This document shows positions 8,814 to 14,948 of a stretch of DNA of 18,886 nucleotides, piece by piece. A model generated the notes under the pieces. That model was not told the origin of the DNA, made no database searches, and saw only the letters and a list, made by a program, of their open reading frames with translations. The stretch is taken from positions 1 through 18,886 of the forward strand of contig JBGPLJ010000031.1 of the NCBI GenBank assembly GCA_041486385.1. The letters are read 5' to 3'. This DNA comes from JBGPLJ01 sp041486385. GTDB taxonomy: Bacteria > Pseudomonadota > Gammaproteobacteria > Steroidobacterales > Steroidobacteraceae. The first letter of the stretch is position 1. Every line of letters begins with the position of its first letter. Position numbers and translations under genes: made by a program.

Positions 8814-8834
8814 CGGAATCAATCAATCATCATG

Positions 8835-10511
8835 ATGACCGAGAGTTTTGCCCAGCTATTCGAACAGAGCGCGGCCAGCCAGCGCCTCAAACCAGGCACC
8901 ATCCTCATGGGCCGCGTCGTTGAAGTCGGACCCGACATGGTCATCGTCAACGTCGGCCTCAAATCCGAAGCCGTCATTCCCGCTGAACAATTTCGCAATG
9001 AAAAGGGCGAAATGGAGGTTCAGGCCGGCGACGACGTCGAGGTAGCGCTCGACAGCGTCGAGGATGGCAACGGCGAAACGCGCCTGTCGCGCGAAAAGGC
9101 CAAGCGGGCACGAACCTGGACACGTCTGGAGAAGTCCTTCGAAGCGCAGGAAATCGTTACCGGCATGATCACGGGCCGCGTCAAAGGCGGCTTCACGGTG
9201 GAAATCGACAACGTCCGGGCGTTCCTGCCTGGGTCACTCGTCGATGTGCGGCCGGTCCGCGATCCGTCGTATCTCGAGGGCAAGGTCCTCGAATTCAAAG
9301 TCATCAAGCTCGATCAGAAGCGCAACAACGTCGTGGTCTCGCGGCGTGCCGTGGTCGAGCAGGAATACAGCGCGGAGCGCAATGCGCTCCTCGACAATCT
9401 GCAGGAAGGCTCGGTCGTCAAAGGCACGGTCAAGAATCTCACCGACTACGGTGCGTTCGTGGATTTGGGCGGCATCGACGGACTCCTGCACATCACCGAC
9501 ATGGCATGGAAGCGCGTCAAACACCCCTCGGAAGTCGTCAAGGTGGGCGATGAAATCGAAGTGCGCATTCTCAAGTTCGATCGCGAACGCTCGCGCGTGT
9601 CGCTGGGCCTGAAGCAGCTCGGCGCGGATCCCTGGTCCAATATCGCGCGGCGCTACCCGCCGAATACGCGTCTTTTCGGCAAGGTCACGAACATTGCCGA
9701 TTACGGCTGCTTCGTCGAGATCGAAGAGGGCGTCGAAGGCCTCGTGCACGTGTCGGAAATGGACTGGACGAACAAGAACGTCAATCCGGCGAAGGTCGTG
9801 CACATCGGTCAGGAAGTCGAAGTGATGGTGCTCGACATCGACGAGGAGCGGCGCCGCATATCGTTGGGCCTTAAGCAGTGCAAAGAGAATCCCTGGAAAG
9901 AGTTCAGCGACAACTACAACCGCGGCGACAAAGTCGCGGGACAGATCAAGTCGATCACCGACTTTGGCATCTTCATTGGATTGCCGGGCGGCATCGACGG
10001 ACTCGTGCACCTCTCGGATATCTCGTGGGATGCCCCAGGCGAGGAGGCGGTGCGCAACTACCAGAAGGGTGCGCAGGTCGAGGCCATGGTGCTGTCGATC
10101 GATCCGGAGCGTGAACGCATTTCGCTCGGCGTCAAGCAACTCGCCAAGGATCCATTCTCGAGTTATCTCGCGGATCACCCGAAGGGCACGATGGTGCGTG
10201 GCACGGTCAGGGACGTCGATGCAAAGGGTGCGATTATCGACCTCGGCAACGGCATCGAAGGGAATCTGCGTGCTTCCGAGCTCTCACGCGACCGCGTGGA
10301 GGATGCACGCCAGGTGCTGAAGGTTGGCGACGAGGTCGAGGCCAAATTCACGGGCGTCGACCGCAAGGGCCGGACCATCGCCCTGTCGATCAAGGCCAAG
10401 GAAGCTCACGAAGAGGCCGAGGCCGTGCAGAACTACAAGAGCGAATCCGGTTCGAGCAGTGGTACGAGCCTGGGCGACCTGCTGAAAGAGCATATCGCGG
10501 GCCAGGACTAG
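8835..10511 (+). CDS. rpsA: 30S ribosomal protein S1
   Basis: S1 binds single-stranded mRNA leaders on the 30S subunit and helps initiate translation, especially on messages with weak Shine-Dalgarno sites. The 558-residue product (557 in E. coli) begins MTESFAQLFEQS as in E. coli and has six S1 OB-fold repeats at roughly 20-86, 105-171, 192-260, 277-347, 364-434 and 451-520. The middle ones carry the usual VKNLTDYGAFVDLGGIDGLLHITD type signature. The C-terminus is a Ser/Gly-rich linker ending in LGDLLKEHIAGQD. Two ATGs are adjacent (8832 and 8835); the second gives the family N-terminus, though either could be used. The frame is open further upstream through the leader, but that stretch is not S1-like. 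The start lacks a Shine-Dalgarno. Confidence 0.98.
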   Translation: MTESFAQLFEQSAASQRLKPGTILMGRVVEVGPDMVIVNVGLKSEAVIPAEQFRNEKGEMEVQAGDDVEVALDSVEDGNGETRLSREKAKRARTWTRLEKSFEAQEIVTGMITGRVKGGFTVEIDNVRAFLPGSLVDVRPVRDPSYLEGKVLEFKVIKLDQKRNNVVVSRRAVVEQEYSAERNALLDNLQEGSVVKGTVKNLTDYGAFVDLGGIDGLLHITDMAWKRVKHPSEVVKVGDEIEVRILKFDRERSRVSLGLKQLGADPWSNIARRYPPNTRLFGKVTNIADYGCFVEIEEGVEGLVHVSEMDWTNKNVNPAKVVHIGQEVEVMVLDIDEERRRISLGLKQCKENPWKEFSDNYNRGDKVAGQIKSITDFGIFIGLPGGIDGLVHLSDISWDAPGEEAVRNYQKGAQVEAMVLSIDPERERISLGVKQLAKDPFSSYLADHPKGTMVRGTVRDVDAKGAIIDLGNGIEGNLRASELSRDRVEDARQVLKVGDEVEAKFTGVDRKGRTIALSIKAKEAHEEAEAVQNYKSESGSSSGTSLGDLLKEHIAGQD

Positions 10512-10559
10512 GGGCTTATGTCGCGGCGCGAGGCAGCTTGCCGGGCGACGCTAAGCTCC
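10511..10559 (+). promoter_or_regulatory. extended hairpin immediately after rpsA
   Basis: Starting at the last base of the rpsA stop codon, GGGGCTTA (10511-10518) pairs with TAAGCTCC (10552-10559), including one G-U pair. After a small internal loop GTCGC (10520-10524) pairs with GCGAC (10545-10549), and inside GGCA (10532-10535) can pair with TGCC (10539-10542). That makes about 13 base pairs in the main stem. No T-tract follows, so it is not a classical intrinsic terminator. A processing or mRNA 3'-end stabilising role between rpsA and ihfB is inferred. Confidence 0.45.
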
Positions 10560-10568
10560 TGATATGAT
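10538..10568 (+). promoter_or_regulatory. candidate ihfB promoter
   Basis: TATGAT at 10563-10568 matches the sigma-70 -10 hexamer in five of six positions. TTGCCG at 10538-10543 is a partial -35 at a long 19-bp spacing. E. coli ihfB also has its own promoter between rpsA and ihfB, which supports the idea. The -35 falls inside the hairpin at 10511-10559. Confidence 0.35.
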
Positions 10569-10616
10569 GGCCACAACTGGACAGCAGGCTGCCGAACAAC
10601 AAGAACGGGCCCGGGC

Positions 10617-10919
10617 ATGACGAAGTCCGAATTGATCGAGATCATCACGGCCAAGCAGAAGCATCTGCCCGCCAAGGATGTGGAGCTGGCGGTCAAGCAG
10701 ATCCTCGAAATCATGAGCGATGCCCTGGCTCAGGGTGAGCGCATCGAGATCCGGGGTTTCGGCAGTTTTTCGCTGCACTTCCGTCCGCCGCGACAGGGCA
10801 GAAACCCGAAGACCGGGGAAGCCGTCGCTCTGGCGGGTAAATACGTCCCGCACTTCAAGCCTGGCAAAGACCTGCGCGAGCGGGTGAACGAGAACGCCGG
10901 CAAACCCATCAGGGATTGA
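10617..10919 (+). CDS. ihfB: integration host factor subunit beta
   Basis: IhfB pairs with IhfA to form the DNA-bending nucleoid protein IHF. The 100-residue product is close to the E. coli size (94). It begins MTKSELIEIITAKQKHLPAKD, has IEIRGFGSFSLHFRPPRQGRNPKTGEAV spread over about 44-70 with the RNPKTG loop whose proline intercalates into DNA, and ends HFKPGKDLRERVN. MTKSEL at the start and the rpsA neighbour favour IhfB over IhfA or HU. The ATG at 10617 has only a poor GGG-type ribosome-binding stretch. Confidence 0.97.
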   Translation: MTKSELIEIITAKQKHLPAKDVELAVKQILEIMSDALAQGERIEIRGFGSFSLHFRPPRQGRNPKTGEAVALAGKYVPHFKPGKDLRERVNENAGKPIRD

Positions 10920-10939
10920 GCGCGCCACGCGGCGCGCTC
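10918..10939 (+). promoter_or_regulatory. 9-bp hairpin spanning the ihfB stop and covering the lapB ribosome-binding region
   Basis: GAGCGCGCC (10918-10926) and GGCGCGCTC (10931-10939) are perfect inverted arms around an ACGC loop. The 5' arm begins within the ihfB TGA, and the 3' arm ends four bases before the predicted lapB GTG start. No T-run follows. If the RNA folds this way, ribosome entry at lapB would be blocked unless ribosomes finishing ihfB open it, so the site may couple or limit LapB synthesis. The structure is visible; the function is inferred. Confidence 0.55.
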
Positions 10940-10943
10940 CGGT

Positions 10944-12110
10944 GTGACCACCGTGGCGACGCTTGCGGCGTATGTGGCCCTTGCCCTGACAGCGGGCCTC
11001 ATCGGTTGGCTCTATGGCCGGCGCGGCTGGGGTAAGCGCTCCGTAGGAGCACGCGCGCATGAACCCGAAACCCACCTTCCCGGCGGGTATTACGCCGGGC
11101 TCGATTCACTGATCAACGAGCACCCGGATCGCGCCGTTGAGATCTTTACGCGGCTGCTCGAGGTCGATCAGGACACGGTCGAAACACATTTCGCACTCGG
11201 GAGTCTTTATCGGCGCCGCGGCGAAGTGGATCGCGCGATACACATCCACCAGAACATACTGGCACGCCCAAACCTCGCTGTGGAACACCACCAGCACGCG
11301 CTCTGGGCGCTTGCGCAGGATTACCTCCGCGCGGGCGTGCTCGATCGCTCCGAGAAGATCCTGCAGCAGCTCTCGGAGATACCGAGTCACCGCACGGCGG
11401 CACTGCTCGCGCTCCTCAGGATCTATGAACTCGAAAACGACTGGACGCAGGCGGTGGCCGTGCATCGCGATCTGCCGGCAGATATTGCGGCGGAGCGCGC
11501 GGGCGCTCTGGCCCACTATCACTGCGAGCTTGCCGCCGCGGCGCACCGGCAGAATCGGCACATCGATGCGCGCCGTTACCTGCGTCTCGCGCGGGGGCTG
11601 AAACGGCGCTGCGCGCGCGCCAACCTGATGCGCGCGGAACTTGCAGCCCATCGTGGCGCTCACGATCTCGCGGCGCGTCTGCTGTTGCGAGTGCTCGATG
11701 AAGACTGGCATCTGCTGCTGGAAGTGCTGCCGCGCTTCATCGCGAGCGCGCGCCGCTCTCGACCGGAACTACACATCGAAAGTCTCCGCGCGCGTGTTGG
11801 GCGTTTGCGGGGCGAGCGCTCCGCCGACCTGGCCCAAGCGCTGCTCATGATCGACGACGTGCCGGAGGGGTCGCTCTCGGACATCGTGCTCGATTACATC
11901 GCCGCAACGCCGGATCTCCTCGAAATTGCGCGCATCAGCGAGCGTCCACTCGATCAGCGCCGCGCTGCCCGCGCCGTTCTGCGGCTGGCGGCGCGCGGCA
12001 AGCGTTACCAATGCGGGACCTGTGGTTTCGCGAGCCAGGCGCTCTTCTGGCAATGCCCGGGCTGCAAAGCCTGGGACAGCATGAAACCGGTGTGGATGAT
12101 TGGCCGGTGA
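10944..12110 (+). CDS. lapB: lipopolysaccharide assembly protein LapB (YciM), TPR protein
   Basis: LapB is an inner-membrane-anchored TPR protein that presents LpxC to the FtsH protease and so limits LPS synthesis. The 388 residues (389 in E. coli) show one N-terminal membrane anchor (about 4-23, AAYVALALTAGLIGWLYGRR), GYYAGLDSLINEHPDRAVEIF at the start of a run of TPR repeats (about 45-340), and a C-terminal rubredoxin-like zinc site with C357, C360, C371 and C374 (CGTC and CPGC). The GTG at 10944 gives the expected length; GTG 10953 is an alternative. No Shine-Dalgarno is seen, and a hairpin ends four bases upstream. The usual partner gene lapA is not between ihfB and lapB. Confidence 0.93.
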   Translation: MTTVATLAAYVALALTAGLIGWLYGRRGWGKRSVGARAHEPETHLPGGYYAGLDSLINEHPDRAVEIFTRLLEVDQDTVETHFALGSLYRRRGEVDRAIHIHQNILARPNLAVEHHQHALWALAQDYLRAGVLDRSEKILQQLSEIPSHRTAALLALLRIYELENDWTQAVAVHRDLPADIAAERAGALAHYHCELAAAAHRQNRHIDARRYLRLARGLKRRCARANLMRAELAAHRGAHDLAARLLLRVLDEDWHLLLEVLPRFIASARRSRPELHIESLRARVGRLRGERSADLAQALLMIDDVPEGSLSDIVLDYIAATPDLLEIARISERPLDQRRAARAVLRLAARGKRYQCGTCGFASQALFWQCPGCKAWDSMKPVWMIGR

Positions 12111-12114
12111 ATCT

Positions 12115-12189
12115 GGTGAATCGCGCAGGCTCCCCGGCTGTAGCGCAGCCCACGCGACGCTAAAGTTCACCCACGTGCCGCCTGGCACG
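12115..12189 (+). promoter_or_regulatory. structured intergenic segment between lapB and the comEA-like gene
   Basis: GGTGAATCGCG (12115-12125) can pair with CGCGA (12153-12157) and TTCACC (12166-12171), with an 8-nt bulge. It encloses a small hairpin of GGCTG (12136-12140) and CAGCC (12146-12150). Next to it stands a perfect 6-bp hairpin, CGTGCC (12174-12179) with GGCACG (12184-12189), loop GCCT. No T-tract follows either. It may be a 3'-end or processing structure of the lapB message; chance pairing in GC-rich DNA is possible. Confidence 0.3.
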
Positions 12190-12230
12190 CGGTCAGATCG
12201 ATTGCGCTCAATGCTTCAAGGAGGAATCGC

Positions 12231-12596
12231 ATGAAATCCGTTTCCGTTATGGTCAGCCTGCTCATCGCCGCACTGGGACTCATCGCGCTGCCGCTCGCGG
12301 TGTCCGCGGGTCCCGTCAACATCAACACCGCCGACGCCAAGACGCTCGCCAAAGAGCTGACAGGCATCGGGCTCGCTCGCGCACAGGCCATTGTGGACTA
12401 CCGCCAGAAGAACGGCCCGTTCCGTACCGCCGATGATCTCGCCAACGTCAAGGGCATTGGCAAGCACGTCGTCGAGCAGAATCGCAGCAACATTCGCCTC
12501 GACAAAGCGCAAGCGGGCGAGTCCAGCAAGGGCGGCAAGTCGAAGCCGGGCGCGAACGCGGGCGGCGAATCCGACGCGGGCGGCGACCCGCACTGA
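12231..12596 (+). CDS. secreted ComEA-type helix-hairpin-helix protein
   Basis: This 121-residue protein has a signal peptide (about 1-26, cleavage near AVSA-GPVN) and one helix-hairpin-helix pair (about 29-91): VNINTADAKTLAKELTGIGLARAQAIVDYR and DDLANVKGIGKHVVEQNRSNI, shown here by its parts. Such soluble ComEA proteins bind double-stranded DNA in the periplasm and draw it in during natural transformation. The tail (about 93-121) is a low-complexity Gly, Ser and Lys stretch ending in an acidic patch, of unknown role. It has the best ribosome-binding site in the window, AAGGAGG at 12218-12224, six bases before the ATG. No other competence gene is in the window, so the link to DNA uptake rests on the family alone. 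Confidence 0.88.
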   Translation: MKSVSVMVSLLIAALGLIALPLAVSAGPVNINTADAKTLAKELTGIGLARAQAIVDYRQKNGPFRTADDLANVKGIGKHVVEQNRSNIRLDKAQAGESSKGGKSKPGANAGGESDAGGDPH

Positions 12597-12650
12597 ACGC
12601 GGCGGCGCGTCCCGTAACTTCAGCGCATCACCCATCGTCGGGAGCTTCGG

Positions 12651-12695
12651 GCGCGGCGGCGCACGTTCACGTGCGGCCGCGCTCGCTTTTTTTTT
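12651..12695 (+). terminator. strong intrinsic terminator after the comEA-like gene
   Basis: GCGCGGC (12651-12657) pairs with GCCGCGC (12676-12682), and CGCACG (12660-12665) with CGTGCG (12670-12675) around a TTCA loop, with a 2-nt bulge at 12658-12659. After TCGC a run of nine T follows (12687-12695). It lies 54 bp past the comEA stop and closes the transcript from the block above; galU begins afresh after it. Confidence 0.88.
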
Positions 12696-12773
12696 GCCCT
12701 TCCTTCTGCTCGTTTATCAGGTAGCACGCGCCGAGCAGCCCTGGCGAAGCGGTCCGGCGTTGGATCGTTCGTG

Positions 12774-12779
12774 TAAGAT
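12774..12779 (+). promoter_or_regulatory. candidate -10 box for galU
   Basis: TAAGAT fits the -10 consensus in five of six positions and lies 33-38 bases before the galU start at 12813, right where a promoter must sit after the terminator. No convincing -35 hexamer is seen at 16-18 bp upstream, so the assignment is weak. Confidence 0.3.
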
Positions 12780-12812
12780 CGCAACCCTTGCGAGGTGCCG
12801 GAGAGCCGAGAA

Positions 12813-13697
12813 GTGGCCAAGACGGGTGTGATCAGAGCAGCGGTGTTTCCGGTCGCCGGACGTGGCACGCGCTTCCTGCCTGCCACCAAGGCAAGCCCGA
12901 AGGAAATGCTGCCGATCGTCGACAAGCCGCTCATTCAGTACGCCGTCGAAGAAGCGCTGTCGGCCGGAGCGACGACACTTGTATTCATCACCGGCAGCTC
13001 CAAGCGCGCCATCGAAGATCATTTCGATTCCGACACGGAGCTCGAGGCCGCGCTCGAAGCGCAAGGCAAGCAGGAACTCCTCAGTTCGCTGCGCGGTATC
13101 CTGCCGCGCTCCGCATGCTGCGTGTACATTCGCCAGCCGGCGCCCCTGGGCCTCGGGCATGCGGTGCTGTGCGCCCGCCCGGTCGTCGGTGGCGAACCCT
13201 TCTTCGTACATCTGGCGGACGATCTGATCCACGCCGAAGTGCCCTGTCTCGCGCAAATGGCGGAGGTTTACCGCGAGCGGCGCGGGAGCGTCCTCGGTGT
13301 CGAGGAAATTCCACCGACTGACACGGACAAGTACGGCATCGTCGACGTGCGTGGCGGCAAGCAAAGCGTCGAGGAGATCCAGAGCCTGGTGGAAAAACCC
13401 AAGCCGCAGGTGGCGCCTTCGACGCTTGCAGTTGTCGGGCGCTACATTCTGACGCCGAGAATTTTCGACAAGCTCGCGGCCATTGGGAGTGGCGCCGGTG
13501 GCGAAATTCAACTCACCGACGGCATTGCGGCACTGCTCGCCGATGAGCGCGTCTGGGCGTATCGGTTCAGCGGCAAGCGCTACGACTGCGGCACCAAACT
13601 CGGTTACATGCAGGCCGGCGTCGAATTCGCCTTGCGTCATCCGGAGATCGGCGCGGACTTCGCCGCTTATCTTGCGAAGCTCGCTACTCGCCAGTAA
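12813..13697 (+). CDS. galU: UTP-glucose-1-phosphate uridylyltransferase
   Basis: GalU makes UDP-glucose from UTP and glucose-1-phosphate, the sugar donor for LPS core, capsule and osmoprotectant glucans. The 294-residue product shows the nucleotidyltransferase signature FPVAGRGTRFLPATK (about 13-27) and KEMLPIVDKPLIQYAVEEA, GLGHAVLCARPVVG, ADD as the metal and sugar site, VEKPKPQVAPS, GAGGEIQLTDGI and DCGTKLGYMQAGVEFALRH. The GTG at 12813 has a GGAG Shine-Dalgarno at 12800-12803 and gives MAKTGVIRAAVFP; a GTG at 12795 would add six residues. It follows a strong terminator, so it is its own transcription unit, possibly reading into the next gene 52 bp on. Its presence near lapB suggests an envelope theme. 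Confidence 0.95.
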   Translation: MAKTGVIRAAVFPVAGRGTRFLPATKASPKEMLPIVDKPLIQYAVEEALSAGATTLVFITGSSKRAIEDHFDSDTELEAALEAQGKQELLSSLRGILPRSACCVYIRQPAPLGLGHAVLCARPVVGGEPFFVHLADDLIHAEVPCLAQMAEVYRERRGSVLGVEEIPPTDTDKYGIVDVRGGKQSVEEIQSLVEKPKPQVAPSTLAVVGRYILTPRIFDKLAAIGSGAGGEIQLTDGIAALLADERVWAYRFSGKRYDCGTKLGYMQAGVEFALRHPEIGADFAAYLAKLATRQ

Positions 13698-13738
13698 CCA
13701 AGAACCCATTACCCATAACCAATTACCCATAACGATAG
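13697..13738 (+). repeat. heptanucleotide tandem array, about six imperfect units
   Basis: From the last base of the galU stop to the start of the next ribosome-binding site the sequence runs in 7-bp units. Two exact ACCCATA units lie at 13711-13717 and 13725-13731. Near units are ACCCATT (13704-13710) and ACCAATT (13718-13724), and looser ones are ACCAAGA (13697-13703) and ACGATAG (13732-13738). A 12-bp direct repeat, ATTACCCATAAC, lies at 13708-13719 and 13722-13733. The array fills the whole gap and is strikingly AT-richer than its surroundings. Confidence 0.6.
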
Positions 13739-13749
13739 GAGGAGCATCC

Positions 13750-14928
13750 ATGTTGAGCCACCGTGCCTGCGCAATTGCGTTGCTCGCTATGTTTTCCTTT
13801 GCGGGTTCCGCCATCGCTGATGAGCCGGGTGCGCCTGCAGCTGCTCCGGCGCCTGCGCCGGCTGCTGCGCCTGCGCCTGCGGATAAACGCAGCGATACGT
13901 TCATGGCCGGAGACCGGATTTCGACCGCGGGCGATGTCGGCGGGGCGTCTGTGCTCGCGGGAGGGCGCATTGACGCGTCGGCGCGCGTGCATGGTGACGC
14001 AGTCATGCTGGGTGGTCAGATATCGGTCAACGGAGATACGCGCGAAGATTTGTATGCGGTGGGCGGAAATGTCGTCGTCAACGGCAGCATCGGCCACAAC
14101 GCCCGCCTCGCCGGCGGACAGCTGACCATCGGGCCAACGGCGGTCGTCGCCGGCAACGCGAGCCTTGCGGGAGGGCAGGTCGATATCGCCGGCAAAGTCG
14201 CTGGCGATGTGAACGTCGCCGGCGGCCGCGTGAATCTCAACGGACCCATCGGCGGCGACGCGACAGTACGCGCTCGCGAGCTCATTGTCGGACCGAACGC
14301 GCGAATTTCAGGTCGCCTGCGCTATCACGCGGATGAGGGCGCGACTATCGATCCCGCGGCCCGCATTGACGGACGTGTCGAGGTCATGTCCGAGGACTGG
14401 TCGCATGGCTGGGCAGGCCATAGAGTGGGCTCGCGCAGCACCAACTGGTTGGGGGTGCTAATCGTCGGGATCATCCTGATTCTCGCGTGGCCGACGCTCG
14501 GCACACGGGTCCTGGCGCGATGGCGTGAGCAAACAGGAGCGTCCTTTGGCTGGGGTGCGCTCGCCTTGTTTGCTACACCATGTGTAATGGTCCTGTGCGC
14601 GATCACGATCATCGGCCTGCCACTCGCCGTCGCCTTGCTGCTCGCTTATCTGCTGGCGTTGCTGCTCGGCTACGTTTCGGGCCTCGTTGCGCTCGGTCAG
14701 TGGGCGCTCGCGCGCTTTGCGCCGACGCATGTGGCTGGCGTGGGCTGGCAGATTCTGGCGCTTGCGCTTGCCATCGTCGTCGTTGGATTCCTGCGGCGCA
14801 TCCCGGGCGTTGGCATGCTGGTGTGGCCGATCGTCGTCATGACGGGCCTCGGCGCGCTGTTCCTCGAGTTGAAGCGCCGCAAGCAGGACCCGAACAGGGC
14901 TGCGAACGCAGCAGCCAAGAGCGCGTGA
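13750..14928 (+). CDS. membrane protein with secreted bactofilin-like beta-solenoid domain
   Basis: The 392-residue protein reads in order as follows. A signal peptide spans about 1-23 (cleavage near AIA-DEP), then an Ala/Pro linker (about 25-46). Six tandem repeats of about 17 residues (68-84, 85-101, 102-118, 119-137, 138-154, 155-171) follow, each beginning with a hydrophobic residue then usually AGG, as in LAGGRID or LAGGQVD. A further turn ends near 212. Hydrophobic segments lie near 233-250, 268-318 (two or three helices) and 333-374, and the tail is basic. The repeats are those of polymer-forming (bactofilin-type) right-handed beta-helices. Here the signal peptide would put them outside the cytoplasm, unlike classical cytoplasmic bactofilins. 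Function unknown; a scaffold in the envelope is one guess. AGGAGGAG at 13737-13744 is a strong ribosome-binding site. The frame is open upstream inside galU but is not homologous. Confidence 0.8.
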   Translation: MLSHRACAIALLAMFSFAGSAIADEPGAPAAAPAPAPAAAPAPADKRSDTFMAGDRISTAGDVGGASVLAGGRIDASARVHGDAVMLGGQISVNGDTREDLYAVGGNVVVNGSIGHNARLAGGQLTIGPTAVVAGNASLAGGQVDIAGKVAGDVNVAGGRVNLNGPIGGDATVRARELIVGPNARISGRLRYHADEGATIDPAARIDGRVEVMSEDWSHGWAGHRVGSRSTNWLGVLIVGIILILAWPTLGTRVLARWREQTGASFGWGALALFATPCVMVLCAITIIGLPLAVALLLAYLLALLLGYVSGLVALGQWALARFAPTHVAGVGWQILALALAIVVVGFLRRIPGVGMLVWPIVVMTGLGALFLELKRRKQDPNRAANAAAKSA

Positions 14929-14948
14929 ACAGCGAACGGGAGAGTGCA

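Noticed and set aside
6577..8826. A 749-codon open frame on the minus strand opposite aroA and cmk
   Set aside because: It is the mirror of strong + strand genes in GC-rich DNA, its residues are rich in Arg, His and Ala, and no domain or ribosome-binding site is seen.
9234..10178. A 314-codon minus-strand open frame opposite rpsA
   Set aside because: It mirrors the repeated S1 domains; its apparent repeats come from those and not from a gene of its own.
12717..14006. A 429-codon minus-strand open frame opposite galU and the solenoid gene
   Set aside because: It crosses two well-supported genes and the heptanucleotide array and has no family features.
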